NCBI RefSeq assembly: GCF_900103185.1
Contig: NZ_FNJD01000005.1
Location: 124,001 to 188,000, forward strand
Length of the DNA: 64,000 nt
Direction of reading: 5' to 3'
Source of the DNA: Sulfitobacter litoralis
GTDB lineage: Bacteria > Pseudomonadota > Alphaproteobacteria > Rhodobacterales > Rhodobacteraceae
Shown: one piece after another, positions 55,301-63,740 of the stretch
How the letters are laid out: every line of letters begins with the position of its first letter
Numbering within the stretch: the stretch's first letter is position 1
The notes under the pieces: generated by a model
The model's database searches: none
Seen by the model: the letters and a program-made list of their open reading frames with translations, nothing else
Told to the model about the DNA's origin: nothing
Translations under genes and position numbers: made by a program

Positions 55301-56371
55301 ATGCCACTCTCTAAATCCGATGTTGAAACTGCTCTGGCGCGCGTGAAGTTGCCGGACGGTAAGTCGATACTCGATCACGACCTTATTCGCGCTTTAACTA
55401 TTGAGGGCGATGTGGTGCGGTTTGTTATAGAGGCACCGAATGCGCAGGTCGCGGCGCAGATGGCCCCCTTGCGTGACGCGGCGGAGGCGGTCGTGCGCGA
55501 GATTGATGGCGTCAGTTCCGTCACGGTTGCTTTGACCGCCCACGGCCCTGCGCCCAAACAAGCGGCACCCAGCCTCAAGATTGGCGGACATCCGAAGGCG
55601 CAGGATGGCCCGATGAAGCCGGCAGGTGTTCAGCGTATTCTGGCCATCGGGTCTGGCAAGGGCGGTGTCGGTAAATCCACCGTCAGTTCCAACCTCGCCG
55701 TGGCGTTGGCGCGGGCAGGGCGCAAGGTCGGTCTGCTCGATGCCGATATCTATGGTCCCAGCCAGCCGCGGATGATGGGCGTGAACAAGCGGCCAGCGTC
55801 GCCGGACGGCAAGACGATCATTCCGCTGCATGCCCATGGGGTAACCTTGATGTCTATCGGCTTTATGATGGAAGAGGGTAAAGCGGTCGTTTGGCGTGGC
55901 CCTATGTTGATGGGCGCGCTGCAGCAAATGCTTGGGCAGGTGGAGTGGGGCGAGCTTGACGTGTTGCTCGTCGATCTGCCGCCGGGGACAGGGGATGTGC
56001 AACTGACCCTTTGCACCAAATCCGAGCTGTCCGGCGCGATTGTGGTGTCGACACCGCAGGATGTGGCTTTGATTGATGCGCGCAAGGCGATTGATATGTT
56101 TAATACCCTAAAGACACCCGTGCTGGGTTTGATTGAGAATATGTCACTGTTTGTCTGTCCTGATTGCGGGTCGCAGTATGAGATTTTTGGCCATGGTGGT
56201 GTTGCCGCAGAGGCAGTCAAAATGGATGTGCCGCTATTGGGGAGTCTGCCTATTGATCTGGACACGCGCCTCTCGGGCGATAGTGGTACACCGGTCGCGG
56301 CGGGAGATGGTCCGATGGCGCAGGCCTATGCACGTATCGCTGAAGGGTTAATTAAAGGCGGGATGGCTTAG
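55301..56371 (+). CDS. apbC: Mrp/ApbC iron-sulfur cluster carrier ATPase
   Basis: P-loop NTPase that transfers 4Fe-4S clusters, 356 residues. A MIP18-type domain spans about residues 5-80 (DVETALARVKLPDGK). The deviant Walker A is GSGKGGVGKSTVSSNLAVAL near residue 115, with DADIYGPSQPRMMG and LLVDLPPGTGD following. The cluster-binding cysteines are in LFVCPDCGSQYEIFGHGG. ATG 55301 has AAAGGA upstream; the longer frame has no support. It has its own terminator. Confidence 0.95.
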   Translation: MPLSKSDVETALARVKLPDGKSILDHDLIRALTIEGDVVRFVIEAPNAQVAAQMAPLRDAAEAVVREIDGVSSVTVALTAHGPAPKQAAPSLKIGGHPKAQDGPMKPAGVQRILAIGSGKGGVGKSTVSSNLAVALARAGRKVGLLDADIYGPSQPRMMGVNKRPASPDGKTIIPLHAHGVTLMSIGFMMEEGKAVVWRGPMLMGALQQMLGQVEWGELDVLLVDLPPGTGDVQLTLCTKSELSGAIVVSTPQDVALIDARKAIDMFNTLKTPVLGLIENMSLFVCPDCGSQYEIFGHGGVAAEAVKMDVPLLGSLPIDLDTRLSGDSGTPVAAGDGPMAQAYARIAEGLIKGGMA

Positions 56372-56403
56372 GGCGGCCCACTTCTCCCTCTGTCTTAGAG
56401 TTT

Positions 56404-56434
56404 AACGCCGCGCATGTATTTTGTGCGGCGTTTG
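56404..56434 (+). terminator. Terminator after mrp
   Basis: AACGCCGCGCA (56404-56414) pairs with TGTGCGGCGTT (56422-56432) over 11 positions with one G-T pair and a seven-base loop, then TGTGT. Confidence 0.75.
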
Positions 56435-56468
56435 TGTATCTGACGCGAGCGCCAATAATTCCGAGCTA

Positions 56469-56505
56469 TGGGAGCGTATGGGAATTGCCGTGGGAAATCA
56501 TGGGA
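56469..56505 (+). promoter_or_regulatory. TGGGA repeat array a (MraZ-box-like)
   Basis: Four TGGGA words begin at 56469, 56479, 56491 and 56501, with spacers of 5, 7 and 5 bases. MraZ is known to bind TGGGN repeats with 5-base spacers in front of its own gene. The 7-base middle spacer departs from that rule. Confidence 0.55.
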
Positions 56506-56640
56506 GCCCGCTCAGCTTCTTGTGCTGGATTGGCAAGATGATTCGGCGGAAATTGGCCGCCTGCGGCGCGGAATCCCCAGTTTGCGGAGCAAAGCTAAAT
56601 ATTTGGTGTATAAATTGCAGAACAGGTGGCGAACCTGGCT

Positions 56641-56649
56641 TGTGGATAA
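56641..56649 (-). promoter_or_regulatory. DnaA box word
   Basis: TGTGGATAA is the reverse complement of the consensus DnaA box TTATCCACA, 20 bases before repeat array b. It is single, so not an origin. It might link the cluster's promoter to replication control. Confidence 0.45.
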
Positions 56650-56668
56650 CTCTGTGGTAAAAAAATGT

Positions 56669-56693
56669 TGGGAAATTGTGGGAAAATTTGGCG
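56669..56693 (+). promoter_or_regulatory. TGGGA repeat array b (MraZ-box-like)
   Basis: TGGGA at 56669, TGGGA at 56679 and TGGCG at 56689: exact 10-base periodicity, the pattern of MraZ operators. An AT-rich stretch with TATATT-like words follows within 20 bases. Confidence 0.65.
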
Positions 56694-56819
56694 CGTTCAT
56701 TTTTCGTCAATATATTGTGGTTATACGCCATAACTTGCCGATATGAGCCAGAAATACGCCCGATATTCTCCCCACATGTTGTTTTACAACCCTGTGTAAA
56801 ACCAAATTTAGTGTGCAAT

Positions 56820-56863
56820 TCCCAAAAAACTTATAGACGCCCATCAATTCCCATGGCATCCCT
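56820..56863 (-). promoter_or_regulatory. TGGGA repeat array c, minus orientation
   Basis: On the minus strand AGGGA, TGGGA and TGGGC repeat with 5-base spacers (56863-56839), and a further TGGGA lies at 56824-56820. It is the inverted counterpart of array b, with about 145 bases between them. Confidence 0.55.
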
Positions 56864-57022
56864 AGTGCATCGGATGAGAACGGGACACGGGGCACCAAAC
56901 GACCCCAACGACCAAATAAAACTCTAGCAGGTTCATACAGGCACCTCGCTTTCATCAGACCAAGAGATCCGGCGCGCGAGCGAGCAGACATCCCCCCCAG
57001 GTGGCGCGCGCAGTCGGACTTC

Positions 57023-57082
57023 CCCGCCAAGGCGGGACGGGCGGCGGGTTGATCAGTGGCAGCAGATCAACCCGCCGTTTCT
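57023..57082 (+). promoter_or_regulatory. Tandem hairpins before mraZ (possible attenuator)
   Basis: CCCGCC-AA-GGCGGG (57023-57036) is followed by a perfect 13-bp stem CGGCGGGTTGATC/GATCAACCCGCCG (57042-57054, 57065-57077) with a 10-base loop, then TTTCTACATC. The latter resembles an intrinsic terminator 65 bases before the mraZ start, so it could limit read-through into the cluster. Confidence 0.55.
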
Positions 57083-57142
57083 ACATCTACCGCCGGGGGC
57101 AAAAGTTTAAGGCGCATCAGCGTCACAGGCAGGGACACACAC

Positions 57143-57646
57143 GTGAGCCGCAGGTTCAGAGGCGAAAGCCAACACAAGGTCGATACGAAGGGGCGGGTGT
57201 CTATCCCAGCCTCTTTTCGTCGTGTGTTGGAAGCCGGTGATCCGAATTGGCAGAACGGTGGCACGCCCGAGCTGGTAATCGTCTATGGCGACAGCCGCCG
57301 CAGCTATCTTGAATGCTATACCATGCAAGCCATCGACGAGGTCGATGACAAGATCGACGCCCTCCCACGTGGATCGATGCAGCGTAAGATGTTGCAGCGC
57401 CTGTTCCACGGTCAGTCCTTTCCGACCTCGGTCGATGAAACGGGCCGTTTGGTGCTGCCAGCGAAGCTGCGCAACAAAATTGATCTGGAAAACGAAGCAT
57501 TCTTTATCGCCGCCGGTGATACCTTCCAGATCTGGAAGCCCGAAACCTACGAGACCGAAGAAAAGGCCCGCGAAGAGGAATGGCTGGACGAGCTGCCAGA
57601 AGACTTTGATCCGATGGCCTTCCTGGACGGCAAGCCGGAGGCTTGA
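57143..57646 (+). CDS. mraZ: Transcriptional regulator MraZ
   Basis: Two-fold AbrB-like DNA-binding protein and first gene of the dcw cluster, 167 residues. The first repeat has [16 protein letters not shown], the second has [16 protein letters not shown]. The start is GTG 57143 (reads [12 protein letters not shown]) with AGGGA upstream; the longer frame extends into the hairpin region. It represses the cluster by binding TGGGN repeats, matching the arrays upstream. The rsmH SD overlaps its end. Confidence 0.95.
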   Translation: MSRRFRGESQHKVDTKGRVSIPASFRRVLEAGDPNWQNGGTPELVIVYGDSRRSYLECYTMQAIDEVDDKIDALPRGSMQRKMLQRLFHGQSFPTSVDETGRLVLPAKLRNKIDLENEAFFIAAGDTFQIWKPETYETEEKAREEEWLDELPEDFDPMAFLDGKPEA

Positions 57647-57651
57647 TCGAT

Positions 57652-58644
57652 ATGAGCGGACCCAACGATACCCCTTCCGCCCCCCATACTCCGGTTCTGC
57701 TGCGCCCCTTGCTGGCGGCGGTGGCCCCTGTGTCGGGGCGTTGGCTGGATGGCACCTTCGGCGCGGGCGGCTATACCCGTGGACTGCTGGACGCAGGTGC
57801 TGCGCAGGTGGTGGCCGTGGACCGTGATCCGCTCGCGTTTGAAATGGCGCAGGCCTGGGCCGGTGACTATGGCGACCGGATCATCATGCAGCGCGGCGTG
57901 TTTTCCAAAATGGACGACTATGCACAGGATCTGGACGGGATCGTGCTGGATCTGGGCGTGTCCTCCATGCAGCTTGATCTGGCAGAACGCGGGTTCTCTT
58001 TCATGCGTGACGGGCCGCTTGATATGAGGATGAGCCAGGACGGCCCCCCTGCGGCGGATATCGTCAACGAGGCCGAGGAAGAGGTGATCGCCAATATCCT
58101 GTTCCAATACGGTGAAGAACGCGCCAGCCGTCGCATCGCCAAAGCGATCGTACGTGCCCGCGAAGAGGCCCCGATCACCACAACGCTGGCGCTTGCAGGG
58201 TTGGTCGAAAGCTGTTTGCCGCGCTCGAAACCCGGCCAGTCGCATCCTGCGACCCGCAGCTTTCAGGCGCTGCGCATTGCGGTGAACAATGAATATGGCG
58301 AGCTGTTCAACGGGTTGATGGCGGCGGAACGTGCGTTGAAACCCGGTGGCCAGCTGGCCGTCGTGACCTTCCACTCGGTCGAAGACCGTATGGTCAAACG
58401 CTTCCTGACAGCGCGTGCGGGGGCAGGGGGCAACGCCAACCGCTTTGCGCCCGAAATTGAAGCACCCGCGCCGCAGTTCAAGATCCTCAAGCGCAAGGCC
58501 ATCGGGCCCGACGCGCAAGAGCTGGAAGAGAACCCGCGCAGCCGCTCGGCCAAGCTGCGCGTCGCAATTCGCACTGATGCGCCTGCGGGCAGCATCGATG
58601 CCAAGACACTCGGCATGCCTATGGTCAGGGGATTAACCGTATGA
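57652..58644 (+). CDS. rsmH: 16S rRNA m4C1402 methyltransferase RsmH
   Basis: SAM-dependent methyltransferase (MraW), 330 residues, modifying the cytosine N4 at 16S position 1402. Seen: [34 protein letters not shown] (SAM motif I), [19 protein letters not shown] and the C-terminal [18 protein letters not shown] 57652 has GGAGG at ten bases. It overlaps ftsL by four bases. Confidence 0.96.
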   Translation: MSGPNDTPSAPHTPVLLRPLLAAVAPVSGRWLDGTFGAGGYTRGLLDAGAAQVVAVDRDPLAFEMAQAWAGDYGDRIIMQRGVFSKMDDYAQDLDGIVLDLGVSSMQLDLAERGFSFMRDGPLDMRMSQDGPPAADIVNEAEEEVIANILFQYGEERASRRIAKAIVRAREEAPITTTLALAGLVESCLPRSKPGQSHPATRSFQALRIAVNNEYGELFNGLMAAERALKPGGQLAVVTFHSVEDRMVKRFLTARAGAGGNANRFAPEIEAPAPQFKILKRKAIGPDAQELEENPRSRSAKLRVAIRTDAPAGSIDAKTLGMPMVRGLTV

Positions 58645-58994
58645 GAACCGTGCTTTACATCCTAACCACCTTTTCGGTGATCGGGCTGGCCTTCTGGGCC
58701 TACCGCGAGAATTACGCGACCCAGCAAGCCCTGAGTGATGCCGATGACCTGCGCTATGAAATCCGCGAAGCCTACAGCCGTCTGGCCGTGCTCAAGGCGG
58801 AATGGGCCTATCAGAACCGCCCCGACCGTCTGCGCGATCTGGCAGAGCTGAACTTTGACCGGCTGAACCTTTTGCCGCTGCATCCTGACCAGTTCGGATC
58901 TATCGATCAGGTGAGCTACCCGCCGCTGCCAGAACTGCCGCTGTTCGAGATCACCGACGGCGTTGACGTATCCTCGATGGAGGCTCCCGAATGA
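58641..58994 (+). CDS. ftsL: Cell division protein FtsL
   Basis: A 117-residue bitopic division protein: one N-terminal transmembrane helix (about 3-20, [19 protein letters not shown]), then a periplasmic coiled coil (about 25-70) and a short tail. FtsL joins FtsB and FtsQ to activate FtsWI. Identified by position between rsmH and ftsI and by topology, since the family is weakly conserved. ATGA overlaps link it on both sides. Confidence 0.9.
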   Translation: MRTVLYILTTFSVIGLAFWAYRENYATQQALSDADDLRYEIREAYSRLAVLKAEWAYQNRPDRLRDLAELNFDRLNLLPLHPDQFGSIDQVSYPPLPELPLFEITDGVDVSSMEAPE

Positions 58995-60778
58995 TCCGCA
59001 CCCCACTGCGCCCGCTGGCCCGTATTCTTGAAGCCCGTCAAAAGGGCGAAAACCCCGACGCGATCGAGCGCGAAAACAAGCGTATCCGCCACGAGCAGAT
59101 GCGCGACGCCTCGCGGCAACGCGCCGAGGGGCGATTGCTGGTTCTGGGGGTCTTCTTCTTCTGCGCCTTCACCGTTGTGGGCGCGCGTATGGGGGTCATG
59201 GCGACCACCGACCCGACAGAGCCGCGCGCGGCGGCCCCCGGTTCCGTGATCTCGGCCACCCGCGCCGATATTGTGGATCGCAATGGCAATCTGCTGGCGA
59301 CCAATTTTGAGACACATGCGCTTTATGCGCAGCCGCACCACATGATCGACCCGCAGGGGGCCGTGAAAAAGCTGATGGCCGTGTTTCCTGACCTGAACGA
59401 AGAACGCCTGCTGCGCGACTTTACCGGCAAGCGCAAGTTCTTGTGGATCAAGAAGAAAATCAGCCCTGAGCAGATGCAGGCCGTGCATGATATCGGCGAG
59501 CCGGGCTTGCTGTTCGCGCCGCGTGATATGCGCCTTTACCCCAATGGGTCGCTTGCCGCGCATATCATGGGCGGGGCCAGCTATGGCCGCGAGGGCGTTC
59601 ATGCCGCCGAGGTGATCGGCGTCGCGGGAGCAGAGAAATACTTTGACGATTATCTGCGCGATCCGGCCAATGGCAACAAGCCGCTGGAACTGTCGATCGA
59701 CATGACCGTACAGGCCGCGTCCGAGCGTATTCTTTATGGCGGCATGAAGCTGATGAACGCCAAGGGGGCGACCTCGGTCCTGATGGATGTGCACACGGGC
59801 GAGGTGATCAGCGCCGTATCATTGCCCTCTTTCGACCCCAACGACCGGCCTCATGCCGCCGTCACGGGCGATGCGTCCGACAGCCCGCTGTTCAACCGGT
59901 CGGTGCAAGGCGTCTACGAGCTGGGTTCTGTCTTCAAGATTTTCACCGCGGCACAGGCGATCGACCTTGGCATTGCCACGGCGGATACGGTGATCGACAC
60001 CTCTGGCCCGATGAAGGTCGGCGGCTTCCGCATCGGCGAATTCCGCGGCAAGAACTACGGCAAGCAGACGGTGACGGGGATCATCGTGCACAGCTCCAAC
60101 CGCGGGACAGGGCGGCTTGCGCTTGAGATCGGCGCGGAGCGTCAGCAGGAGTTCCTGAAAAACCTCGGTTTTTTTGAACCAACCGCGTTCGAGATCGTCG
60201 AAGCCTCTGGCGGCAAGCCTTTGCTGCCGCAGCGCTGGCAAGAGCTGAGCACCGTAACCGTCTCCTATGGCCACGGCCTGTCCTCCAGCCCGATGCATCT
60301 GGCGGCGGGCTATTCTGCCATCGCCAATGGCGGGCACAAGGTCACCCCGACGTTGCGCAAGCAGTCTGGCCCCGTGGTCGGCCCGCGTGTGATGTCTGAA
60401 CGCGCGGCGGCGGATGCCCGCGCAATGCTGCGTGCCGTGGTGACCGAAGGCACGGCCAGCTTTGCCGAAGTGCCCGGCTACCAGATCGGCGGCAAGACCG
60501 GTACGGCGGATAAACCCGGCCCCCGGGGTGGCTATCTTGAGGATACGGTCATCGCGACCTTTGCCAGTATGTTCCCGGCGCATGACCCCAAATACGTGCT
60601 GATCGTCACGCTGGACGAACCTGTCGAGACCTCGGGCGACAAACCGCGCCGCACCGCCGGTTGGACAGCCGTGCCCGTGGCTGCGGAAATGGTCCGTCGC
60701 GTCGCCCCCCTGCTGGGTCTGCGACCAACTGTTGAACCGGACAGCCTCGCTGATATAACGCTCTCCAGCAGCAACTAA
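58991..60778 (+). CDS. ftsI: Division transpeptidase FtsI (PBP3)
   Basis: Class B penicillin-binding protein making septal cross-links, 595 residues. A basic cytoplasmic start with a helix at about 47-67 is followed by the pedestal dimerisation domain, then the transpeptidase domain with the active serine in ELGSVFKIF, the SxN motif in HSSNRGTG and the KTG motif in GGKTGTADKP. The unusually long, charged cytoplasmic tail (about 45 residues) precedes the membrane helix. It follows ftsL with a four-base overlap. Confidence 0.96.
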   Translation: MIRTPLRPLARILEARQKGENPDAIERENKRIRHEQMRDASRQRAEGRLLVLGVFFFCAFTVVGARMGVMATTDPTEPRAAAPGSVISATRADIVDRNGNLLATNFETHALYAQPHHMIDPQGAVKKLMAVFPDLNEERLLRDFTGKRKFLWIKKKISPEQMQAVHDIGEPGLLFAPRDMRLYPNGSLAAHIMGGASYGREGVHAAEVIGVAGAEKYFDDYLRDPANGNKPLELSIDMTVQAASERILYGGMKLMNAKGATSVLMDVHTGEVISAVSLPSFDPNDRPHAAVTGDASDSPLFNRSVQGVYELGSVFKIFTAAQAIDLGIATADTVIDTSGPMKVGGFRIGEFRGKNYGKQTVTGIIVHSSNRGTGRLALEIGAERQQEFLKNLGFFEPTAFEIVEASGGKPLLPQRWQELSTVTVSYGHGLSSSPMHLAAGYSAIANGGHKVTPTLRKQSGPVVGPRVMSERAAADARAMLRAVVTEGTASFAEVPGYQIGGKTGTADKPGPRGGYLEDTVIATFASMFPAHDPKYVLIVTLDEPVETSGDKPRRTAGWTAVPVAAEMVRRVAPLLGLRPTVEPDSLADITLSSSN

Positions 60779-60794
60779 TATAAAGAGCGTCCCT

Positions 60795-62276
60795 ATGGGC
60801 ACACAGGCCGTCCCGTTATCCTCCCTTGGTCTGACCGCGAAAGGGGGGGGCAACCCGCCCGTTACAGGTATCAGTGTCGACAGCCGTCAGGTCCAGCCCG
60901 GCACCCTGTTCGCCGCCATACCCGGCAGCAAGGTCCACGGGGCCGAGTTTATCCAATATGCACTTCGCATGGGCGCGGTGGCCGTGTTGACCGACGCCGA
61001 GGGGGCCACACTGGCGGCTGACGCGCTGGCACAGGCCGACGTGGCCCTTGTCGTCACCGACGCCCCCCGCGAGGCGCTGTCGCGCGCGGCAGCCCTGTGG
61101 TACGGTGCGCAGCCGCAGGCGATGATTGCCGTCACCGGCACCAATGGCAAAACCTCTGTCAGCACCTTCGTGCGGCAAATCTGGATCGAGATGGGGTTGG
61201 CCGCTGTCAACCTTGGCACCACTGGCGTCGAAGGCGCATGGGCCGCACCGCTGGCGCATACCACGCCCGAGCCCATCACCCTGCACCGCACCCTGGCCGA
61301 AGCCTCTGCCAACGGCATCACCCATGCCGCGATGGAGGCGTCGAGCCACGGGTTGGACCAGCGCCGGCTGGATGGCGTGACGCTCAATGCGGCGGGGTTC
61401 ACGAACTTTACCCAAGACCATCTGGACTACCACGAGACCTTCGACGCCTATTTCGACGCCAAGGCCGGACTGTTCTCGCGGGTGCTGCCCGAGGACGGAA
61501 CGGCGGTGATCAATATCGATGATCCCAAGGGGGTCGATATGGTCGCTATCGCACGCGCCCGTGGCTGCGAGGTGATCACCGTGGGGCGCGACGGCGGCGA
61601 TCTGCATCTGACCGGCCAGCGCTTTGACGCGACGGGGCAGGACCTGCGGTTTAGCTATCGCGGCAAGACCTATCAGAAACGGCTGAACCTCATTGGCGGA
61701 TTTCAGGCAGACAACGTCTTGCTTGCAGCGGCGCTGGTGATCGCCTGCGGCGGCACCCCTGCGCATGTGTTTGATACATTGCCACATCTGACTACCGTGC
61801 GCGGCCGCATGCAGCTTGCCGCGACCCGCGATAATGGCGGGGCGGTATTTGTGGATTATGCCCACACCCCCGACGCCATCGCCACAGCACTTCAGGCGAT
61901 GCGCCCGCATGTGATGGGGCGTCTGGTGGCGATCGTGGGGGCAGGCGGCGACCGTGACCGCGCCAAGCGTCCGCTGATGGGGCAAGCCGCTGCGTCCCAT
62001 GCAGATATGGTGTTTGTGACCGATGACAATCCGCGCTCCGAAGATCCCGCAAGCATCCGTCATGCCGTGATGCAAGGTGCCCCCGACGCCACCGAAGTCG
62101 GCGACCGCGCCGAAGCGATTTTGCGCGGCATCGACGCGATTGGCGCAGGCGACGCGCTGCTGATCGCGGGCAAAGGACATGAAACCGGACAAACCATCGG
62201 GGATGATGTGCTCCCCTTTGATGATGTGGAACAAGCCAGTGTCGCTGTCGCGGCGCTGGATGGGAGACTGGCATGA
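60795..62276 (+). CDS. murE: UDP-MurNAc-tripeptide synthetase MurE
   Basis: Adds meso-diaminopimelate to UDP-MurNAc-L-Ala-D-Glu; 493 residues. The ATP loop is AVTGTNGKTSVSTF, with THAAMEASSHGLDQRR and the DAP-specific motif DDNPRSEDP near the C-terminus, which marks meso-DAP rather than lysine use. GAGCG lies upstream of the ATG. It starts 16 bases after ftsI and overlaps murF by four. Confidence 0.97.
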   Translation: MGTQAVPLSSLGLTAKGGGNPPVTGISVDSRQVQPGTLFAAIPGSKVHGAEFIQYALRMGAVAVLTDAEGATLAADALAQADVALVVTDAPREALSRAAALWYGAQPQAMIAVTGTNGKTSVSTFVRQIWIEMGLAAVNLGTTGVEGAWAAPLAHTTPEPITLHRTLAEASANGITHAAMEASSHGLDQRRLDGVTLNAAGFTNFTQDHLDYHETFDAYFDAKAGLFSRVLPEDGTAVINIDDPKGVDMVAIARARGCEVITVGRDGGDLHLTGQRFDATGQDLRFSYRGKTYQKRLNLIGGFQADNVLLAAALVIACGGTPAHVFDTLPHLTTVRGRMQLAATRDNGGAVFVDYAHTPDAIATALQAMRPHVMGRLVAIVGAGGDRDRAKRPLMGQAAASHADMVFVTDDNPRSEDPASIRHAVMQGAPDATEVGDRAEAILRGIDAIGAGDALLIAGKGHETGQTIGDDVLPFDDVEQASVAVAALDGRLA

Positions 62277-63709
62277 GCTTATGGACAGCAAAAGAAGCTG
62301 AACGCGCCACAGGTGGCCGCGCCATCGGCGCATGGTCTTGCGACGGCGTGTCGATTGATACCCGCACCATCGCACCAGGCGATCTGTTTGTCGCGCTGAA
62401 GGATGTGCGCGACGGGCATGACTTTGTCGCCATGGCGCTGGACAAAGGGGCAGGGGCTGCATTGGTCACCCATGTGCCCGAGGGCGTGGCCGACGATGCG
62501 CCGTTGCTGGTCGTCGATGATGTGCTCAAGGCGCTCGAGGCGCTTGGCGCTGCTGCGCGTGCCCGCACGCAGGCTAAGGTCGTCGCGGTGACAGGCAGCG
62601 TCGGCAAAACCTCGACCAAGGAAATGCTGCTCGCAATCTTTGCGGACCAAGGGCGCGCGCATGCCTCTGTCGACAGCTATAACAATCACTGGGGCGTGCC
62701 GCTGACGCTCGCGCGGATGCCCGCCGATACGGAATACGCCGTGATCGAGATCGGCATGAACCACCCCGGAGAAATCTCTCCGCTGGCACAAATGGCGAAG
62801 CCTGACGTTGCCATGATCACCACCGTCGCCGCCGTCCACCTGGAGGCATTTGCGAATGTCGCCGAGATCGCCGTGGAAAAAGCCGCGGTGTTCGACGGGC
62901 TGCAGCCGGGTGGCGTTGCCGTGATCAACGCCGATATCGAACATGCCGCGATCTTGATGGCCAAGGCCGTGGATCGTCGCCTGCGCGAGGTCGAATTCGG
63001 TGAACATGGCTATCAGTACAAACTGCTGGATGTGCAGGTGCAAGGCGATACCACGGTGGTGCGCGCCGACGCCGACGGCACACCGCTGCTGTTCAAGATC
63101 GGCACACCGGGACGGCATTTTGCGATGAACGCTTTGGGCGCTTTGGCCTGCGCGCAAGCGATGGGGGCTGATCTGGCTCTTGCTGCCGCGTCGCTGGGAC
63201 GTTGGACCCCGTATAAAGGCCGCGGCGTGCGCGAAGTGATCCAGCTGGATATTGTGGACACCCATCTGACGCTGAACCTCATCGACGATAGCTATAACGC
63301 GAACCCCACTTCGATGGCTGCCGCCCTAGAGGTGCTGGCCGCTGCCGACGTGACCCATGACATCGGACGGGTCAGCAAGGGCAGGCGTATTGCCTATCTG
63401 GGCGACATGAAAGAACTCGGTCCCGACGAGATCGCGCTACATGCCGGTCTGGCGCATCTGGAGGCGACTAAAACGCTGGATGTGGTCCACTGCGTCGGTC
63501 CGCTGATGAAGTCCTTGTACGATTTGCTGCCCGCGCATCAACGCGGGGAATGGGCCGAAACCGCAGCCGAGCTGTTGCCGGGGCTGTCGGGGCATCTGGA
63601 CAGTGGCGATGTTGTGCTCGCTAAAGGGTCCTTGTCCATGAAACTAGGGCTGATCGTTGACGCGATCCGCAAAATGGGCCATCCGGTCCCGAATGAACGA
63701 CGGGGCTGA
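62273..63709 (+). CDS. murF: UDP-MurNAc-pentapeptide synthetase MurF
   Basis: ATP-dependent ligase adding D-Ala-D-Ala; 478 residues. The ATP loop is AVTGSVGKTSTKEML, then HWGVPLTLARMP, EIGMNHPGEI and DDSYNANPTSMAAALEVL. The segment RVSKGRRIAYLGDMKELG has a few extra residues before the conserved GDM. ATGA overlap with murE. A 31-base gap leads to mraY. Confidence 0.96.
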   Translation: MSLWTAKEAERATGGRAIGAWSCDGVSIDTRTIAPGDLFVALKDVRDGHDFVAMALDKGAGAALVTHVPEGVADDAPLLVVDDVLKALEALGAAARARTQAKVVAVTGSVGKTSTKEMLLAIFADQGRAHASVDSYNNHWGVPLTLARMPADTEYAVIEIGMNHPGEISPLAQMAKPDVAMITTVAAVHLEAFANVAEIAVEKAAVFDGLQPGGVAVINADIEHAAILMAKAVDRRLREVEFGEHGYQYKLLDVQVQGDTTVVRADADGTPLLFKIGTPGRHFAMNALGALACAQAMGADLALAAASLGRWTPYKGRGVREVIQLDIVDTHLTLNLIDDSYNANPTSMAAALEVLAAADVTHDIGRVSKGRRIAYLGDMKELGPDEIALHAGLAHLEATKTLDVVHCVGPLMKSLYDLLPAHQRGEWAETAAELLPGLSGHLDSGDVVLAKGSLSMKLGLIVDAIRKMGHPVPNERRG

Positions 63710-63740
63710 GCCCACTAGATTTTGAGTTAGGACGCGTACG

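Larger units (their letters stand above)
56372..57142 (+). promoter_or_regulatory. Long leader of the division/cell wall cluster
   Basis: A 771-base gene-free region before mraZ. It contains the mrp terminator, three arrays of TGGGA-like repeats, one perfect DnaA-box word, an AT-rich part (56650-56850) suited to a promoter, and two GC-rich hairpins close to mraZ. No ORF with an SD and credible codon use was found, and no RNase P or other large RNA signature. Confidence 0.6.

Noticed and set aside
55230-55310. tRNA-like minus-strand stretch with GTTCAAATC and a CTGCC-TTTGACAT-GGCAG hairpin resembling a Val(GAC) anticodon arm
   Set aside because: No D-arm or 5' acceptor, the T-stem has mismatches and the anticodon loop has eight bases; it is at best a remnant and could be chance.
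56372-57142. Replication origin or RNase P RNA in the long gap before mraZ
   Set aside because: Only one DnaA box and no dnaA nearby; none of the conserved RNase P RNA words was found on either strand.
60816-62462. 548-codon minus-strand ORF opposite murE
   Set aside because: Antisense artefact of GC-rich coding sequence; murE motifs and operon spacing support the plus-strand gene.
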